A stretch of DNA of 64,000 bases from Balanoglossus misakiensis (Eukaryota > Hemichordata), in the NCBI GenBank assembly GCA_040954595.2, contig CM082586.2:9734001-9798000 (forward strand), in the 5' to 3' direction. The notes under the pieces are model-generated. The model saw only the letters and a list, made by a program, of their open reading frames with translations. It did no database searches and had not been told where the DNA came from. Each line of letters begins with the position of its first letter. The stretch's first letter is position 1. This document shows positions 13,211 to 25,199 of the stretch, in pieces. The position numbers and the translations under genes are program-made.

Positions 13211-15629
13211 GTGGATATGTCTCTTGTTAAAAAGCACAACAGTCATGATTTTGTTCACATGAGTACTATTGCTGCCTGGACATAACCCAAATATTTTGAT
13301 AATTTTGGCAATGACCCTTGATCTACTTGGATATGCCTCTTGTTAAAAAGCACAACAGTCATGATTTTGTTCACATGAGTACTATTGCTGCCTGGACATA
13401 ACCCAAATATTTTGATAATTTTGGCAATGACCCTTGATCTACTTGGATATGTCTCTTGTTAAAAAGCACAACAGTCATGATTTTGTTCACATGTGTACTA
13501 TTGCTGCCTGGACATAACCCAAATATTTTGATAATTTTGGCAATGACCCTTGATCTACTTGGATATGTCTCTTGTTAAAAGGCACAACAGTCATGATTTT
13601 GTTCACATGAGTTTTATTGCTGCCAGGACATAACCCAAATATTTTGATAATCTTAGTAATGACCCTTGATCTACTTGGATATGTCTCTTGTTAAAAAGCA
13701 CAACAGTCATGATTTTGTTCACATGAGTACTATTGCTGCCTGGACATAACCCAAATATTTTGATAATTTTGGCAATGACCCTTGATCTACTTGGATATGT
13801 CTCTTGTTTAAAAGCACAACAGTCATGATTTTGTTCACATGAGTACTATTGCTGCCTGGACATAACCCAAATATTTTGATAATTTTGGCAATGACCCTTG
13901 ATCTACTTGGACATGCCTCTTGTTAAAAAGCACAACAGTCATGATTTTGTTCACATGAGTACTATTGCTGCCTGGACATAACCCAAATATTTTGATAATT
14001 TTGGCAATGACCCTTGATCTACTTGGACATGCCTCTTGTTAAAAAGCACAACAGTCATGATTTTGTTCACATGAGTACTATTGCTGCCTGGACATAACCC
14101 AAATATTTTGATAATTTTGGCAATGACCCTTGATCTACTTGGATATGTCTCTTGTTAAAAAGCACAACAGTCATGATTTTGTTCACATGAGTTTTATTGC
14201 TGCCAGGACATAACCCAAATATTTTGATAATCTTGGCAATGACCCTTGATCTACTTGGATATGTCTCTTGTTAAAAAGCACAACAGTCATGATTTTGTTC
14301 ACATGAGTACTATTGCTGCCTGGACATAACCCAAATATTTTGATAATTTTGACAATGACCCTTGATCTACTTGGACATGCCTCTTGTTAAAAAGCACAAC
14401 AGTCATGATTTTGTTCACATGAGTACTATTGCTGCCTGGACATAACCCAAATATTTTGATAATTTTGACAATGACCCTTGATCTACTTGGACATGCCTCT
14501 TGTTAAAAAGCACAACAGTCATGATTTTGTTCACATGAGTACTATTGCTGCCTGGACATAACCCAAATATTTTGATAATTTTGGCAATGACCCTTGATCT
14601 ACTTGGATATGTCTCTTGTTAAAAAGCACAACAGTCATGATTTTGTTCACATGAGTTTTATTGCTGCCAGGACATAACCCAAATATTTTGATAATCTTGG
14701 CAATGACCCTTGATCTACTTGGATATGTCTCTTGTTAAAAAGCACAACAGTCATGATTTTGTTCACATGAGTACTATTGCTGCCTGGACATAACCCAAAT
14801 ATTTTGATAATTTTGGCAATGACCCTTGATCTACTTGGATATGCCTCTTGTTAAAAAGCACAACAGTCATGATTTTGTTCACATGAGTACTATTGCTGCC
14901 TGGACATAACCCAAATATTTTGATAATTTTGGCAATGACCCTTGATCTACTTGGATATGTCTCTTGTTAAAAAGCACAACAGTCATGATTTTGTTCACAT
15001 GAGTACTATTGCTGCCTGGACATAACCCAAATATTTTGATAATTTTGGCAATGACCCTTGATCTACTTGGATATGTCTCTTGTTAAAAAAGCACAACAGT
15101 CATGATTTTGTTCACATGAGTTTTATTGCTGCCAGGACATAACCCAAATATTTGGATAATTTTGGCAATGACCCTTGATCTACTTGGATATGTCTCTTGT
15201 TAAAAGGCACAACAGTCATGATTTTGTTCACATGAGTTTTATTGCTGCCAGGACATAACCCAAATATTTTGATAATCTTGGTAATGACCCTTGATCTACT
15301 TGGATATGTCTCTTGTTAAAAAGCACAACAGTCATGATTTTGTACACATGAGTACTATTGCTGCCTGGACAAAACCCAAATATTTTGATTATTTCGGCCA
15401 TGACCCTTGATCTACTTGGATATGTCTCTTGTTAAAAAGCACAACAGTCATGATTTTGTTCACATGAGTTTTATTGTTGCCAGGACATAACCCAAATATT
15501 TTGATAATTTTGGCCATGACCCTTGATCTACTTGGATATGTCTCTTGTTAAAAAGCACAACAGTCATGATTTTGTACACATGAGTACTATTGCTGCCTGG
15601 ACATAACCCAAATATTTTGATAATTTTGG
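13211..15629 (+). repeat. 116-bp tandem array 4 (about 21 monomers)
   Basis: Longest uninterrupted run of the 116-bp monomer. Within it, blocks of several monomers repeat in the same order (the GGACATGCCTC variants near 13,910, 14,026, 14,370 and 14,488; the GATAATCTTGG variant near 14,226 and 14,692), so it has its own higher-order structure. Confidence 0.95.
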
Positions 15630-16400
15630 CCATGATCTTCTTTCCCATAACTTGCCATGCACAGCAGATACGGCTTTCAAATTTAGAGGACTGGAACACC
15701 TAATGAAGTATTAATTTTTAACACAATCATTATGTACTTATCCTATTTAAAGTTAACCAATTGAGCTTAGAAGTTTGGTTCTTGCTGGACACTTATCAGT
15801 TTGATGTCAAAATTTGTTGGCACAAATTTGCCTGACCTCTGGCTTACTTACCATTTCTCAGCATCCATAACAGATACAGCCTTTGCTTTCTGTTGGAACC
15901 ATGCTAACCACTTTGGTCACTCCAATGCTGCTTATAGTTGGGTCTTCTTCATGGCGGCCATATTGGATTTTCTGATAATCTCTAAAAGTGGACATTTTTT
16001 TTCTAAACTGCAGGGCCAATCAAGTTCTAATTTACTGGCCGTTCCATTTTTTTTTTCAATTATATTAATAGTGGTCATGTGAATTTGGATTCATTATGGA
16101 TTTTTTTCAAAAACTCATGAAAAATTTCCAAAATCTTTTTTAATCAAGCTTTCAAGTGAATTGTGATTGGTTAAACCTTATTGAAGTCAAATTGGATTGT
16201 CTGAACTCCGATTAAAAACTAAAATTTCCTATTTGAAGGCTACTGAATGATAGCACACCAATCCTTTTTATGGATACGAGTCACCATAAGTCCAGAATAT
16301 GTTAAACAATTTTTATCAACTTTCACATGTCCTTTCATCCATTTTTTCAACACTTAATTATACTATTTTTTTGCAACTTTCATTCGTCTTTTGATCCAGA
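15630..16400 (+). repeat. Satellite-field core repeat, copy 5
   Basis: Starts like copies 2-4, then diverges after about 16,080 with substitutions and small indels, so the outer cores are older than the three central ones. Confidence 0.85.
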
Positions 16401-16524
16401 TCTTTCAGAACTTAATTCTACGTTGATATGCCTCTTGTTAAAAAGCACAACAGTCGTGATTTTGTTCACATGAGTACTACTGCTGCCAGGACATAACCCA
16501 AATATTTTGATAATTTTGGCAGTA
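16401..16524 (+). repeat. Single 116-bp monomer
   Basis: One copy of the monomer (GATATGCCTCTTGTTAAAAAG to TTTGATAATTTTGGCAG) sits between core copies 5 and 6, so the monomer is also a component of single core units and not only of arrays. Confidence 0.85.
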
Positions 16525-17320
16525 ACTTTTGATCTACATTCCCATAACTTGGCATGTACAGCAGATACAGCTTTTAAATTTAGAGGCTTGGAACACCTAA
16601 TGAAGTACATGTATTAACTTTAACACAATAATTATGTATATAAGCTATTTAAAGTTAACTAATAAAGCGTAGAAGTCTGCTTTTTGTTGGACACTGATCA
16701 GTTTGGTATCAAATTTTGTTGGCACATTTTGCATCACCTCTGGCATACTTTACCATTTCTAGGCATCCACAACAGATACAGCCTTTGCTTTCTGTTGGAA
16801 CCATGCTAACCGCTTTGGCCACTCCAATGCTGCTTGTAGCTCTAATTGTCTTCTTCATGGTGGCCATATTGGATTTTCTAATAACCTTTAAAAGTTGACA
16901 TTTTCATAAACTACAGGGCAAATCAAATTCTAGTTTACTGTAGGGTTGAAAGTTTCACAAAAATATCATTAGTGGTCATGTGACTTTGGGTGCCTAATTG
17001 GATTGTTTAAAAATCTCATTAAAAAATTACAGAACATCTTTTTCTAATCAAGTTTTCAAGTGAATTGTGATTGGTGTCACCTTATTGGAGCCAAATTGGA
17101 TTTTTCTGAACACTGATTAAAAACTAAGATTTCCTATTTCTAGCCTACTCATTGAAAGCACACAAATTAATTTTTTGGATACGAGTCGCCATATGACTAG
17201 AATACGTTACATTTTTTGGCAACTTTCACATGTCCTTTGATCCAGTTTTTTCAAAACTTGATTAAACAATTTGTTGGCAACTCTCGCATGTCCTTTGACC
17301 CAGTAATTCCATAACTTAAT
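16525..17320 (+). repeat. Satellite-field core repeat, copy 6
   Basis: Diverged core with the same landmark order; the central motif reads CATGGTGGCCATATTGG here. Confidence 0.85.
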
Positions 17321-17779
17321 TGTATGTGGATATGGCTCTTGATAAAAAGCTCAACAGTCATGATTTTGTTCATAGAGTACTACTGCTGCCAGGACATAAC
17401 CCAAATATTTTGATAATTTTGGCAATGACCATTGATCTACTTGGATATGTCTCTTGTTAAAAAGCACAACAGTCATGATTTTGTTCATAGAGTACTACTG
17501 CTGCCAGGACATAACCCAAATATTTTGATAATTTTGGCAATGACCATTGATCTACTTGGATATGTCTCTTGTTAAAAAGCACAACAGTCATGATTTTGTT
17601 CACATGAGTTTTATTGCTGCCAGGACATAACCCAAATATTTTGATAATTTTGGCCATGACCCTTGATCTACTTGGATATGTCTCTTGTTAAAAAGCACAA
17701 CAGTCATGATTTTGTACACATGAGTACTATTGCTGCCTGGACAAAACCCAAATATTTTGATAATTTTGGCCATGATCTA
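17321..17779 (+). repeat. 116-bp tandem array 5 (about 4 monomers)
   Basis: Four monomers, two of them with the private TTCATAGAGTACTACTGC variant. Confidence 0.9.
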
Positions 17780-18210
17780 CTTAAATCCTATTTAAAGTTA
17801 ACCAATTGAGCTTAGAAGTTTGGTTCTTGTTGGACACTTATCAGTTTGATATCAAAATTTGTTGGCACAAATTTCCGTGACCTCTGGCTTACCTACCATT
17901 CTAAGAATCCACAACAGATACAGAGTTTGCTTTCTGTTGGAACCATGCTAACTGCTTTGGCCCCTGTGATGCTGCATGTTCTTTTAATTGTCTTCTTCAT
18001 GGTGGCCATATTGGATTTTCTGATAACCTTTAAAAGTTGACATTTTTTTTTCAAAAATTACAAGGCCAATCAAGTTCTAATTTACTGTACGTTCCAATTT
18101 TTTTAAATAATATTGTTAGTGTTCATGTGAATTTGGATTTATTATGGATTTTTGAAAAATCCCATGAAAAATTTCCAAAATCTTTTTTTAATCACGCTTT
18201 CGCGTAAATT
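17780..18210 (+). repeat. Satellite-field core repeat, copy 7, 3' part missing
   Basis: The core begins at TATTTAAAGTTAACCAATTG and runs to about 18,200 (AATCACGCTTTCGCGTAAAT). There it stops and the tandem sequence of the next feature begins. Confidence 0.8.
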
Positions 18211-19949
18211 GTGCAATATGCAAATTAGATCTAAAAATAAAATTTTTGGTAAAAAAATCTTCTTCTCCCTAACTACATGTACGATGGAGCTGAAATTTGG
18301 TAGGAATGTGTGTTATGGTGTCCCTACCTGATTTTTAGCTCTGCTGTCACTTGTGTCAGCCGAGCTGTAGCAGTAGGTTGATAAGTGTCCGTCCGTCGTC
18401 CGTCGTCTGTCGTCCGTCGTCTGTCGTCCGTCGTCCGTCGTCCGTCGTCCGTCAACTTTTTGTATTTCAATCTTCTTCTTTAAAACAACTGGGCATATTT
18501 AGCTGAAATTTGGTTGGAATGTGTGTTATGGTGCCTTTAACTGATTTTGTTAATTTGGATTTGATGGGGTCATGAATATGCAAATTAGATCTAAAAATAG
18601 AATTTTGGTAAAAAATCTTCTTCTCCATAACTACATGTACAATGGAGCTGAAATTTGGTAGGAATGTGTGTTATGGTGCCCCTACCTGATTTTGTAAATT
18701 TGGATTTGATGGGGTCATAAATATGCAAATTAGATCTAAAAATATAATTTTTGGTCAAAAATGTTCTTCTCCCTAACTACACGTACGATGGAGCTGAAAT
18801 ATGGTAGGAATGTGTGTTATGATGCCCCTACCTGATTTTATAAATTTGGATATGATCGGGTCATGAATATGTAAATTAGATCTAAAAATATAATTTTTGG
18901 TAAAAAATCTTCTTCTCCCTAACTATTTGTACGATGGACATGAAATTTAGTAGGAATGTGTGTTATAGTGTCCCTACCTAATTTTGTTAATTTGGATTTG
19001 ATTGGGTCATAAATATGCAAATTAGATCTAAAAATAGAATTTTTGGTCAAAAATCTTCTTCTCCCTAACTACATGTACGATGGCGCTGAAATTTAGTAGG
19101 AATGTGTGTTATGGTGCCCCTACCTGATTTTGCTAATTTGGATATGATGGGGTCATAAATATGCAAATTAGATCTAAAAATAGAATTTTTGGTAAAAAAA
19201 TCTTCTCCCTAAATACATGTACGATGGAGTTGAAATTTGGTAGAATGTGTGTTATGGTGCCCCTACCTGATTTTGTTTTATTGGAGTTTTGATCGGGTCA
19301 TGAATATGCAAATTAGAACATTGGTACTTCCTTTTGATGTTGTTCTTTAGGAATAAATTCTTTCTTTCTTTAGCACAATGAATCAAGCTGAATGTGGATA
19401 TTAAATACTTGTGATGTCTATGTTTGGTTTTGTTTAATAGAATACAATTGTTATGATTAAAACCTAGGGTATTCATATCATTGCCCAGCTATAGGTTTCA
19501 CTGTTAAAGTCAGCAGAGCTCTTTTGACCGATAGGTCACTTGTGTTAATTTGGATTTGATCGGGTCATGAATATGCAAATTAGATCTAAAAATAAAATTT
19601 TTGGTAAAAAATCTTCTTCTCCCTAACTACATGTACGATGGAGCTGAAAATTGGTAGGAATGTGTGGTATGGTGCCCCTACCTGATTTTGTTAATTGGAA
19701 TTTTGATGGGGTCATGAATATGCAAATTAGAACCTTGGTACTTCCTTTTGATGTTGTTCTTTAGAATTCAATTCTTTCTTTCTTTAGTGCAATGAATCAA
19801 GCTGAATTTGGATAAATACTTGTGATGTCTATGTTTGGTTTTGTTGAATAGAATACAATTGTTATGAATTAAAACCTAGGGTATTCATATCATCGCCCAG
19901 GTTACACTGTTAAGGTCAGCAGAGCTCATTTGACCAATAGGTCACTTGT
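18211..19949. repeat. Interposed element with CGTC minisatellite and ~146-bp tandem array
   Basis: Three components are visible. (1) AGCTCTGCTGTCACTTGTG at about 18,338, followed by a CGTC/CTGTC-rich minisatellite at roughly 18,387-18,452. (2) A tandem array in which GGGTCAT recurs at about 18,571, 18,716, 18,862, 19,008 and 19,154 (period 145-146 bp), each unit carrying ACATGTACGATGGAGCTGAAA. (3) Two related right-hand ends at about 19,500-19,545 and 19,905-19,949, each with CAGCAGAGCTC and TAGGTCACTTGT. The AGCTCTGCTG start and CAGCAGAGCT end are inverted. After 19,949 the satellite core resumes mid-unit (AAATTTAGAGGACTGGAAC), which supports insertion into a core. Confidence 0.8.
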
Positions 19950-20650
19950 AAATTTAGAGGACTGGAACACCTAATGAAGTGCATGTGTTAACTTTAACAC
20001 ACTAATTATGTATATGAGCTATTTAAAGTTAACCAATAAAGCGTAGAAGTCTGCTTTTTGTTGGACACTGATCAGTTTGGTATCAAATTTTGTTGGCACA
20101 TTTTGCCTCACCTCTGGCGTACTTTACCATTTCTGGGCATCCACAACAGACACAGCCTCTGCTTTCTGTTGGAACCATGCTTAACACCTTGGTCCCTCCA
20201 ATGCTACTTTTAGTTGTAATTGTCTTCTTCATGGCGGCCATATTGGATTTTCTAATAAGCTTTAAAGGTTGACATTTTCATAAACTACAGGGCCAATCAA
20301 GTTCTAATTTACTGTGCGGTTGAAAGTTTGATAAAATATCATTCGTGGTCATGTGACTTTTGGTGCCTTATTGGATTTTTTAAAAATCTCATTCAAAAAT
20401 TACGAAAATCTTTTTCTAATCAAGTTTTCAAGTGAATTGTGATTGGTTTAACCTTATCAGAGCCAAATTGGATTTTCTGAACTCCGATTAAAAGCTAAAA
20501 TTCCTTTTTTTATCCTACTCATTGAAAGCACACAAATTCTTTCTGTGGATACGAGTCACCATATGACTAGAATATGTTACATTTTTTGACAACTTTCATA
20601 TGTTCTTTGATCCAGTTTTTTTTCAGTATTTGATTAAATTATTCCATAAC
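19950..20650 (+). repeat. Satellite-field core repeat, copy 8
   Basis: Diverged core resuming directly after the interposed element. Confidence 0.85.
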
Positions 20651-20769
20651 TTAATTTTATGTGGATATGGCTCTTGATAAAAAGCTCAACAGTCATGATT
20701 TTGTTCAAAGAGTACTACTGCTGCCAGGACATAACCCAAATATTTTGATAATTTTGGCAATGACCTTTG
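20651..20769 (+). repeat. Single diverged 116-bp monomer
   Basis: Contains GTGGATATGGCTCTTGATAA, CAGTCATGATTTTGTTCA and GCTGCCAGGACATAACCC, then flows into the next core. Confidence 0.8.
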
Positions 20770-22500
20770 ATGTACTTTCCCATAACCTGGCCTGCACAGC
20801 AGATACAGCCTTCAGATTTTTAGGCCTTAAACACCTAATAAAGTATTAAACTTTAACAAAAAAGTTGTGTACATAAGCTTTTTCTAGTTAACCAATAGAG
20901 AATAAAAGTCTGTTTTTTTGTTGAACACTGATCAGTTTGATGTCAAAATTTGTTGGCACAAATTTCCGTGACCTCTGGCTTACCTACCATTTCTAAGCAT
21001 CCACAACAGATACAGAGTTTGCTTTCTGTTGGAACCATGCTAACTGCTTTGGTCCCTGTAATGCTGCATGTTCCTTTAATTGTCTTCTTCATGGTGGCCA
21101 TATTGGATTTTCTGATAACCTTTAAAAAATGACAGTTCTTTTCAAAAACTACAGGGACAATCAAGTTCGAATATACTGTGCAGTTCAAAGTTTGACAGTA
21201 ATATTGCTAGTAGTCATGTGACTTAGAATTCCTTATTAGATTTTTGAAAAATATCATTAAAACACTTTTTCTAATCAAGTTTTCAAGTGAATTGTGATTG
21301 GTTAAACCTTATTGGAGCCAAATTGGATTTTCTGAACAACGATTTAAAACTAAGATTTCCTATTTATGGCCTACTCATTGATAGCACAAACATTATTTAT
21401 ATGTATATGAGTCACTATATGACCAGAATATGTTACCATTTTTGGCATATTGCATATGTCCTTTAATCCAGTTTTTTCAACACTTAATAATACAAATTTT
21501 AGGCAACTTTCATTTGTCTTTTGATCCAGATCTTTCAGAACTTAATTAAAGTTTATTGAAGCCAAATTGGATTTTATGAATTCCGATTAAAAACTTTGAT
21601 TGCACACCAATTCTTTTTATAGATACGAGTCACCATATGACCAGAATACGTTGCATTTTTTGGCAACTTTCGCATGTACTTTGATCCATTTTTTTTCAGA
21701 ACTTAATTATTCGTGGATATGCCTCTTGTTGAAAAGCAAAACAGTGATGATTTATTTTTCACACGAATAGTACTGCTGCCAGGACATAACCCAAATTTTT
21801 TGATAATATTGGCATTGAACTTTGTCCTAAGTTTGGCACCTGTATTCTTTTCTGAATATCTTATGGCGACTAGACTAATAGCACTAGAGGTTTGGTTTTT
21901 GATGTATATGGACAAGTATGGGACTTAGCTTTTTTTGTTACATTTGGAATCCACTGGACCAATGTTGAGCTTATTAAATATGTGAATATCTAATGCTGAG
22001 CTTACCCATATTGTTACAGGTTGAATTTTTTATGAACATGCTCTACTATTGGACTTAATTTTTTTGCTGAATTTCTTGACCAATGATAACCTTATAAATA
22101 TGTGCTTACGTAATTGTAGACTAGATAATGAAGCTTTGAGTCTGGGTTTTCTTGAACATTCACCAGTATGCGATCACATTTTTTTCTGACATTTTTGTTA
22201 GCTTTGGTTACCTTTAACCTATTTTCCCTGCCTTGGCATGCACAGCAGATAACGCCTTCAAATTTTGAGGGCTGGAACACCTAATTACCAGGTTAACCAA
22301 TAGAGCCAGAAGTCTTGTTTTTCATTTTACACTGATCATTTTGGAAGAAAAATTTGTTGACAATTTTGGGTGAGCTCTTGGTGACCTTTGATCTGCTTTC
22401 CTATATACATAGCAGATACAGCATTGGCACTCTCTGGTATCCATAGGAACTGCTTTGACCCAGCCAATGTTGGTTGCACTTTAATTTTTTTTCATTAATT
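20770..22500 (+). repeat. Satellite-field cores, copy 9 and degenerate copies
   Basis: A diverged core runs to about 21,560. A further monomer-like segment lies near 21,700-21,840 and a degenerate core-like tail near 22,200-22,500 (CACAGCAGATAACGCC, then GGCTGGAACACCTAATT and a GATCATTTTGG motif). Divergence grows toward the right edge of the field. No gene. Confidence 0.75.
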
Positions 22501-22561
22501 GACCATATGTACCCCTTGACCCGCAGTATGTTGGGTTGGGCTGGCTTGCCAAATTAATCCT

Positions 22562-22705
22562 ATTATTATCATTGATTTCATGCATTTAATTCTTTCATTC
22601 TTTTTTTTTGTAGGTCCCACCGGTACTCTTCTCCTTCTCTCTCTCTTTCTTTCTTTCTTTCTTTTTTTCTCTTCTTTTCTCTTTTTTTTCTTTTTTTCCC
22701 TGTAG
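22562..22705. repeat. Pyrimidine-rich microsatellite
   Basis: T-rich, TCTC and TTTC runs, with a shorter related tract near 23,037-23,075. Both precede a phrase TGTAGG(C/T/G)..ACTGGTAACACCATAATCAAC-like, so the tract and flank were duplicated together. Confidence 0.85.
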
Positions 22706-22726
22706 GCCCCAATGGTAACACCATAA

Positions 22727-23235
22727 TCAACCTACTAACGTAAAATTTGATGGATGGATGGAGCGGAGTGTCAACCATAGTCAACCTACTAATATAAACT
22801 TTGATGGATGGATGGATGGAGCGGAGCGTCAACCATAGTCAACCTACTAATATAAACTTTGATGGATGAATGGAGCGGAGCGTCAACCATAGTCAACCTA
22901 CTAATATAAACTTTGATGGATGGATGGTGGAGCAGAGCGTCAACCATAGTCAACTTACTAAAATATAAACTTTGATGGATGGATGGTGCCGCGGAGCGTC
23001 AACTTAAAGGATGGAGAAGTGGAAGGATGGAGAAGTGGAGTTTTTCTCTGTTTTTTCCTCTTTTTCTTTCCTGTAGGGCACACTGGTAACACCATAATCA
23101 ACCAACTAACGTAAAATTTGATGGGAGGATGGAGCGGAGTGTCAACCATAGTCAACCTACTAATATAAACTTTGATGGATGGATGGATGGAGCGTCAACC
23201 TAAAGGATGGAGAAGTGGAAGAATGGAGAAGTGGA
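22727..23235. repeat. GGAT-rich minisatellite, ~60-bp units
   Basis: Repeated modules of AAACTTTGATGGATGGATGG, GAGCGGAGCGTCAACC and ATAGTCAACCTACTAATA. Copies vary in the number of GGAT units. A short inner duplication (AAGGATGGAGAAGTGGA) appears near 23,005 and 23,203. Confidence 0.9.
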
Positions 23236-23259
23236 GTTTCAACATAATATCCTCTTGAC

Positions 23260-24080
23260 CGAAATTATAAGATAGAGTAATATAGACGTACAAAACGAGG
23301 TGATCGTAATATAAAACTTAATAGTCCAATAAATCGGGTTAATAATTGGTAGTGATTACTTGTTTTAAAATTAGGTTAACAGCAATGGCTTTGTGCAGGG
23401 TATGATAATAGGTTCCGAAATGTGTATGGTATAATAACGGTGAACACATTTGAATTTGGTTTAATAAAAGGGTTACAAATGTGATGATGGTTTTATGGTA
23501 AAATTTGAGTGTACACAGGTTATAAAGGGGTAACAACGGTTGCTTGTATGAAGGGAATAATATTAGGGTAACAAATGTGGTATAAAAAGGTATAACGGGT
23601 TTATAATATGATGATGGCTTGTGTACACAGGTTATAATGGGTATATGAATGAGAAGGGTATAATAATAGTAATAACTGTGTCGGGTTTAATAAGGGTAAC
23701 AATTGTGCAAGGTATAATAACGATTAATAATTGTGGTGATGGCTTATGGTGATATTAAGTATAAAAAGGGTGTTAATATTGATGATGATGACAGAGGTAT
23801 AATAATGATAAAATGTTAAATAAGTGTCCAAGGTCTAATAATCATGTTGGTTCATTCATTGGTTAATGTGTATATTTTATGAATAACATGCTATTATTTC
23901 TCAGATAGATAGTACTCGTCAGCATCGTTATTCGGTGGAATTTCTCGCAACGGTACCCGTGATTGTATTCGCGCATCGACACATTGTACGCGACAGACAT
24001 GCAGAAAATGTTAGCACAATGTTAGGTTAGCTTAACCTCCCCACCCCATCCAAATTCCAAATTTAGCTTAGATCATGGGG
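23260..24080 (+). repeat. Dispersed repeat, copy A (second copy at about 46,380-47,030)
   Basis: The first half is built of TATAATAA, GGTAACAA and GTGATGATGG words. The second half matches 46,690-47,030 closely: TTCATTCATTGGTTAATGTG, then GACAGACATGCAGAAAAT, then ATGTTAGGTTAGCTT and a pyrimidine-rich CCTCCCCAC stretch. Same orientation in both places. The element type is unknown. Confidence 0.85.
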
Positions 24081-24454
24081 TGAGAGGAGGAGAGGACAGT
24101 TTTTTTTCCCTCTTTTGTAATTGGTATGAGGTTTTTTAACTGCCCTTTAGGCGCGTAAATTAGATGTGTTATCATACATGTAGTTATCTTGCTTTATTTT
24201 AAAACAATTGCGAATGAGCTCTGCGAGATTATGTACACGATAGTGTGTTATATAATGCTAAGGTAAAAGTAAACTTAACCCACTAACCCATCACACTATT
24301 GTGTGCATAATTAGCAGATGCTATTTTGACTGGCCCATTGGTCAACCAAATGACACCTTGTTTCAAAAAGAGCTGAAACTATATTGGTTAACTTCTTTCA
24401 GTTTAACCACATGACACATTGTTTCAAATTGGCCTGCAAGATATGCTACTTGAA
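24081..24454. other. No feature recognised
   Basis: AT-rich, with no ORF, repeat or RNA signal I can support. Confidence 0.4.
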
Positions 24455-24455
24455 C

Positions 24456-24486
24456 TTCCCCCCCCCCCCCCACCCCCACCCCCCAA
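24456..24486. repeat. Poly-C tract
   Basis: A run of cytosines broken by single A residues, ending in CAAAAAC. On the minus strand it is a G-run with G-quadruplex potential. Confidence 0.95.
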
Positions 24487-24557
24487 AAACAATAAATTAG
24501 GGATTAATCACTCGCTATATTATGAACATTCACATGAAAATTATGCAACCAAATTAA

Positions 24558-24613
24558 AGGTATTCTGGAGGCGTCTTCTGATGTCAGGTGGTTCAAATCC
24601 ACCGATACCTAAG
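24558..24613 (+). pseudogene. tRNA-like remnant lacking D and anticodon arms
   Basis: AGGTATT pairs with GATACCT as a seven-base-pair acceptor-like stem (one G-T pair). The T arm is perfect: GGTGG, loop TTCAAAT, CCACC. Only about 22 bases lie between the acceptor and the T arm, which is too few for normal D and anticodon arms. I infer an internally deleted tRNA pseudogene or the head of a tRNA-derived retroposon. No anticodon can be assigned. Confidence 0.5.
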
Positions 24614-25199
24614 CTGGAAACATAACTTTTCATTGGTGTTCATATATGGCGAATAAAACACGCATATTCGTATTATCATATTTCAGAAATGAACGAATTG
24701 AAATAGATTCTTTTCGATATGTCACTATAAACTTTAATCCCATTTCACCCCTTTTACTCAAAATGTAATGTTTAAATAGCAAAGAAGTAATCACTAAACT
24801 TTGACACCGGGGTTTAAAATGCATACAGGGATACTAAAAGTTGACTGAAATCCCTTGGTTAATACGTGTCCAAAAGCAATCCTATTTGACATTGCTAATG
24901 CAATGATGACATTGAATTTGATTCTTTGCATTAGGGGGAATGGCGATGCAAGCTTGATGATGCAGCCAGGTAGATAGTGATGCAAACACTTCACTTTGAC
25001 ATAGGTATTTAATGCATGTGCATGGGTATTTAATGTTGACTGTAAATCCCCAGGTTAATACGTGGCCAAAAGCACTGTAATTTGACATTGCTAATGCTAC
25101 CGTGACACTAAATCTGATTCTTGCATCAGGGTAAATTGTGAAGCAAGCTTGATGATGCATCATGATAGATGGTGTTTCAAGCCCTTCACATTGACATTG

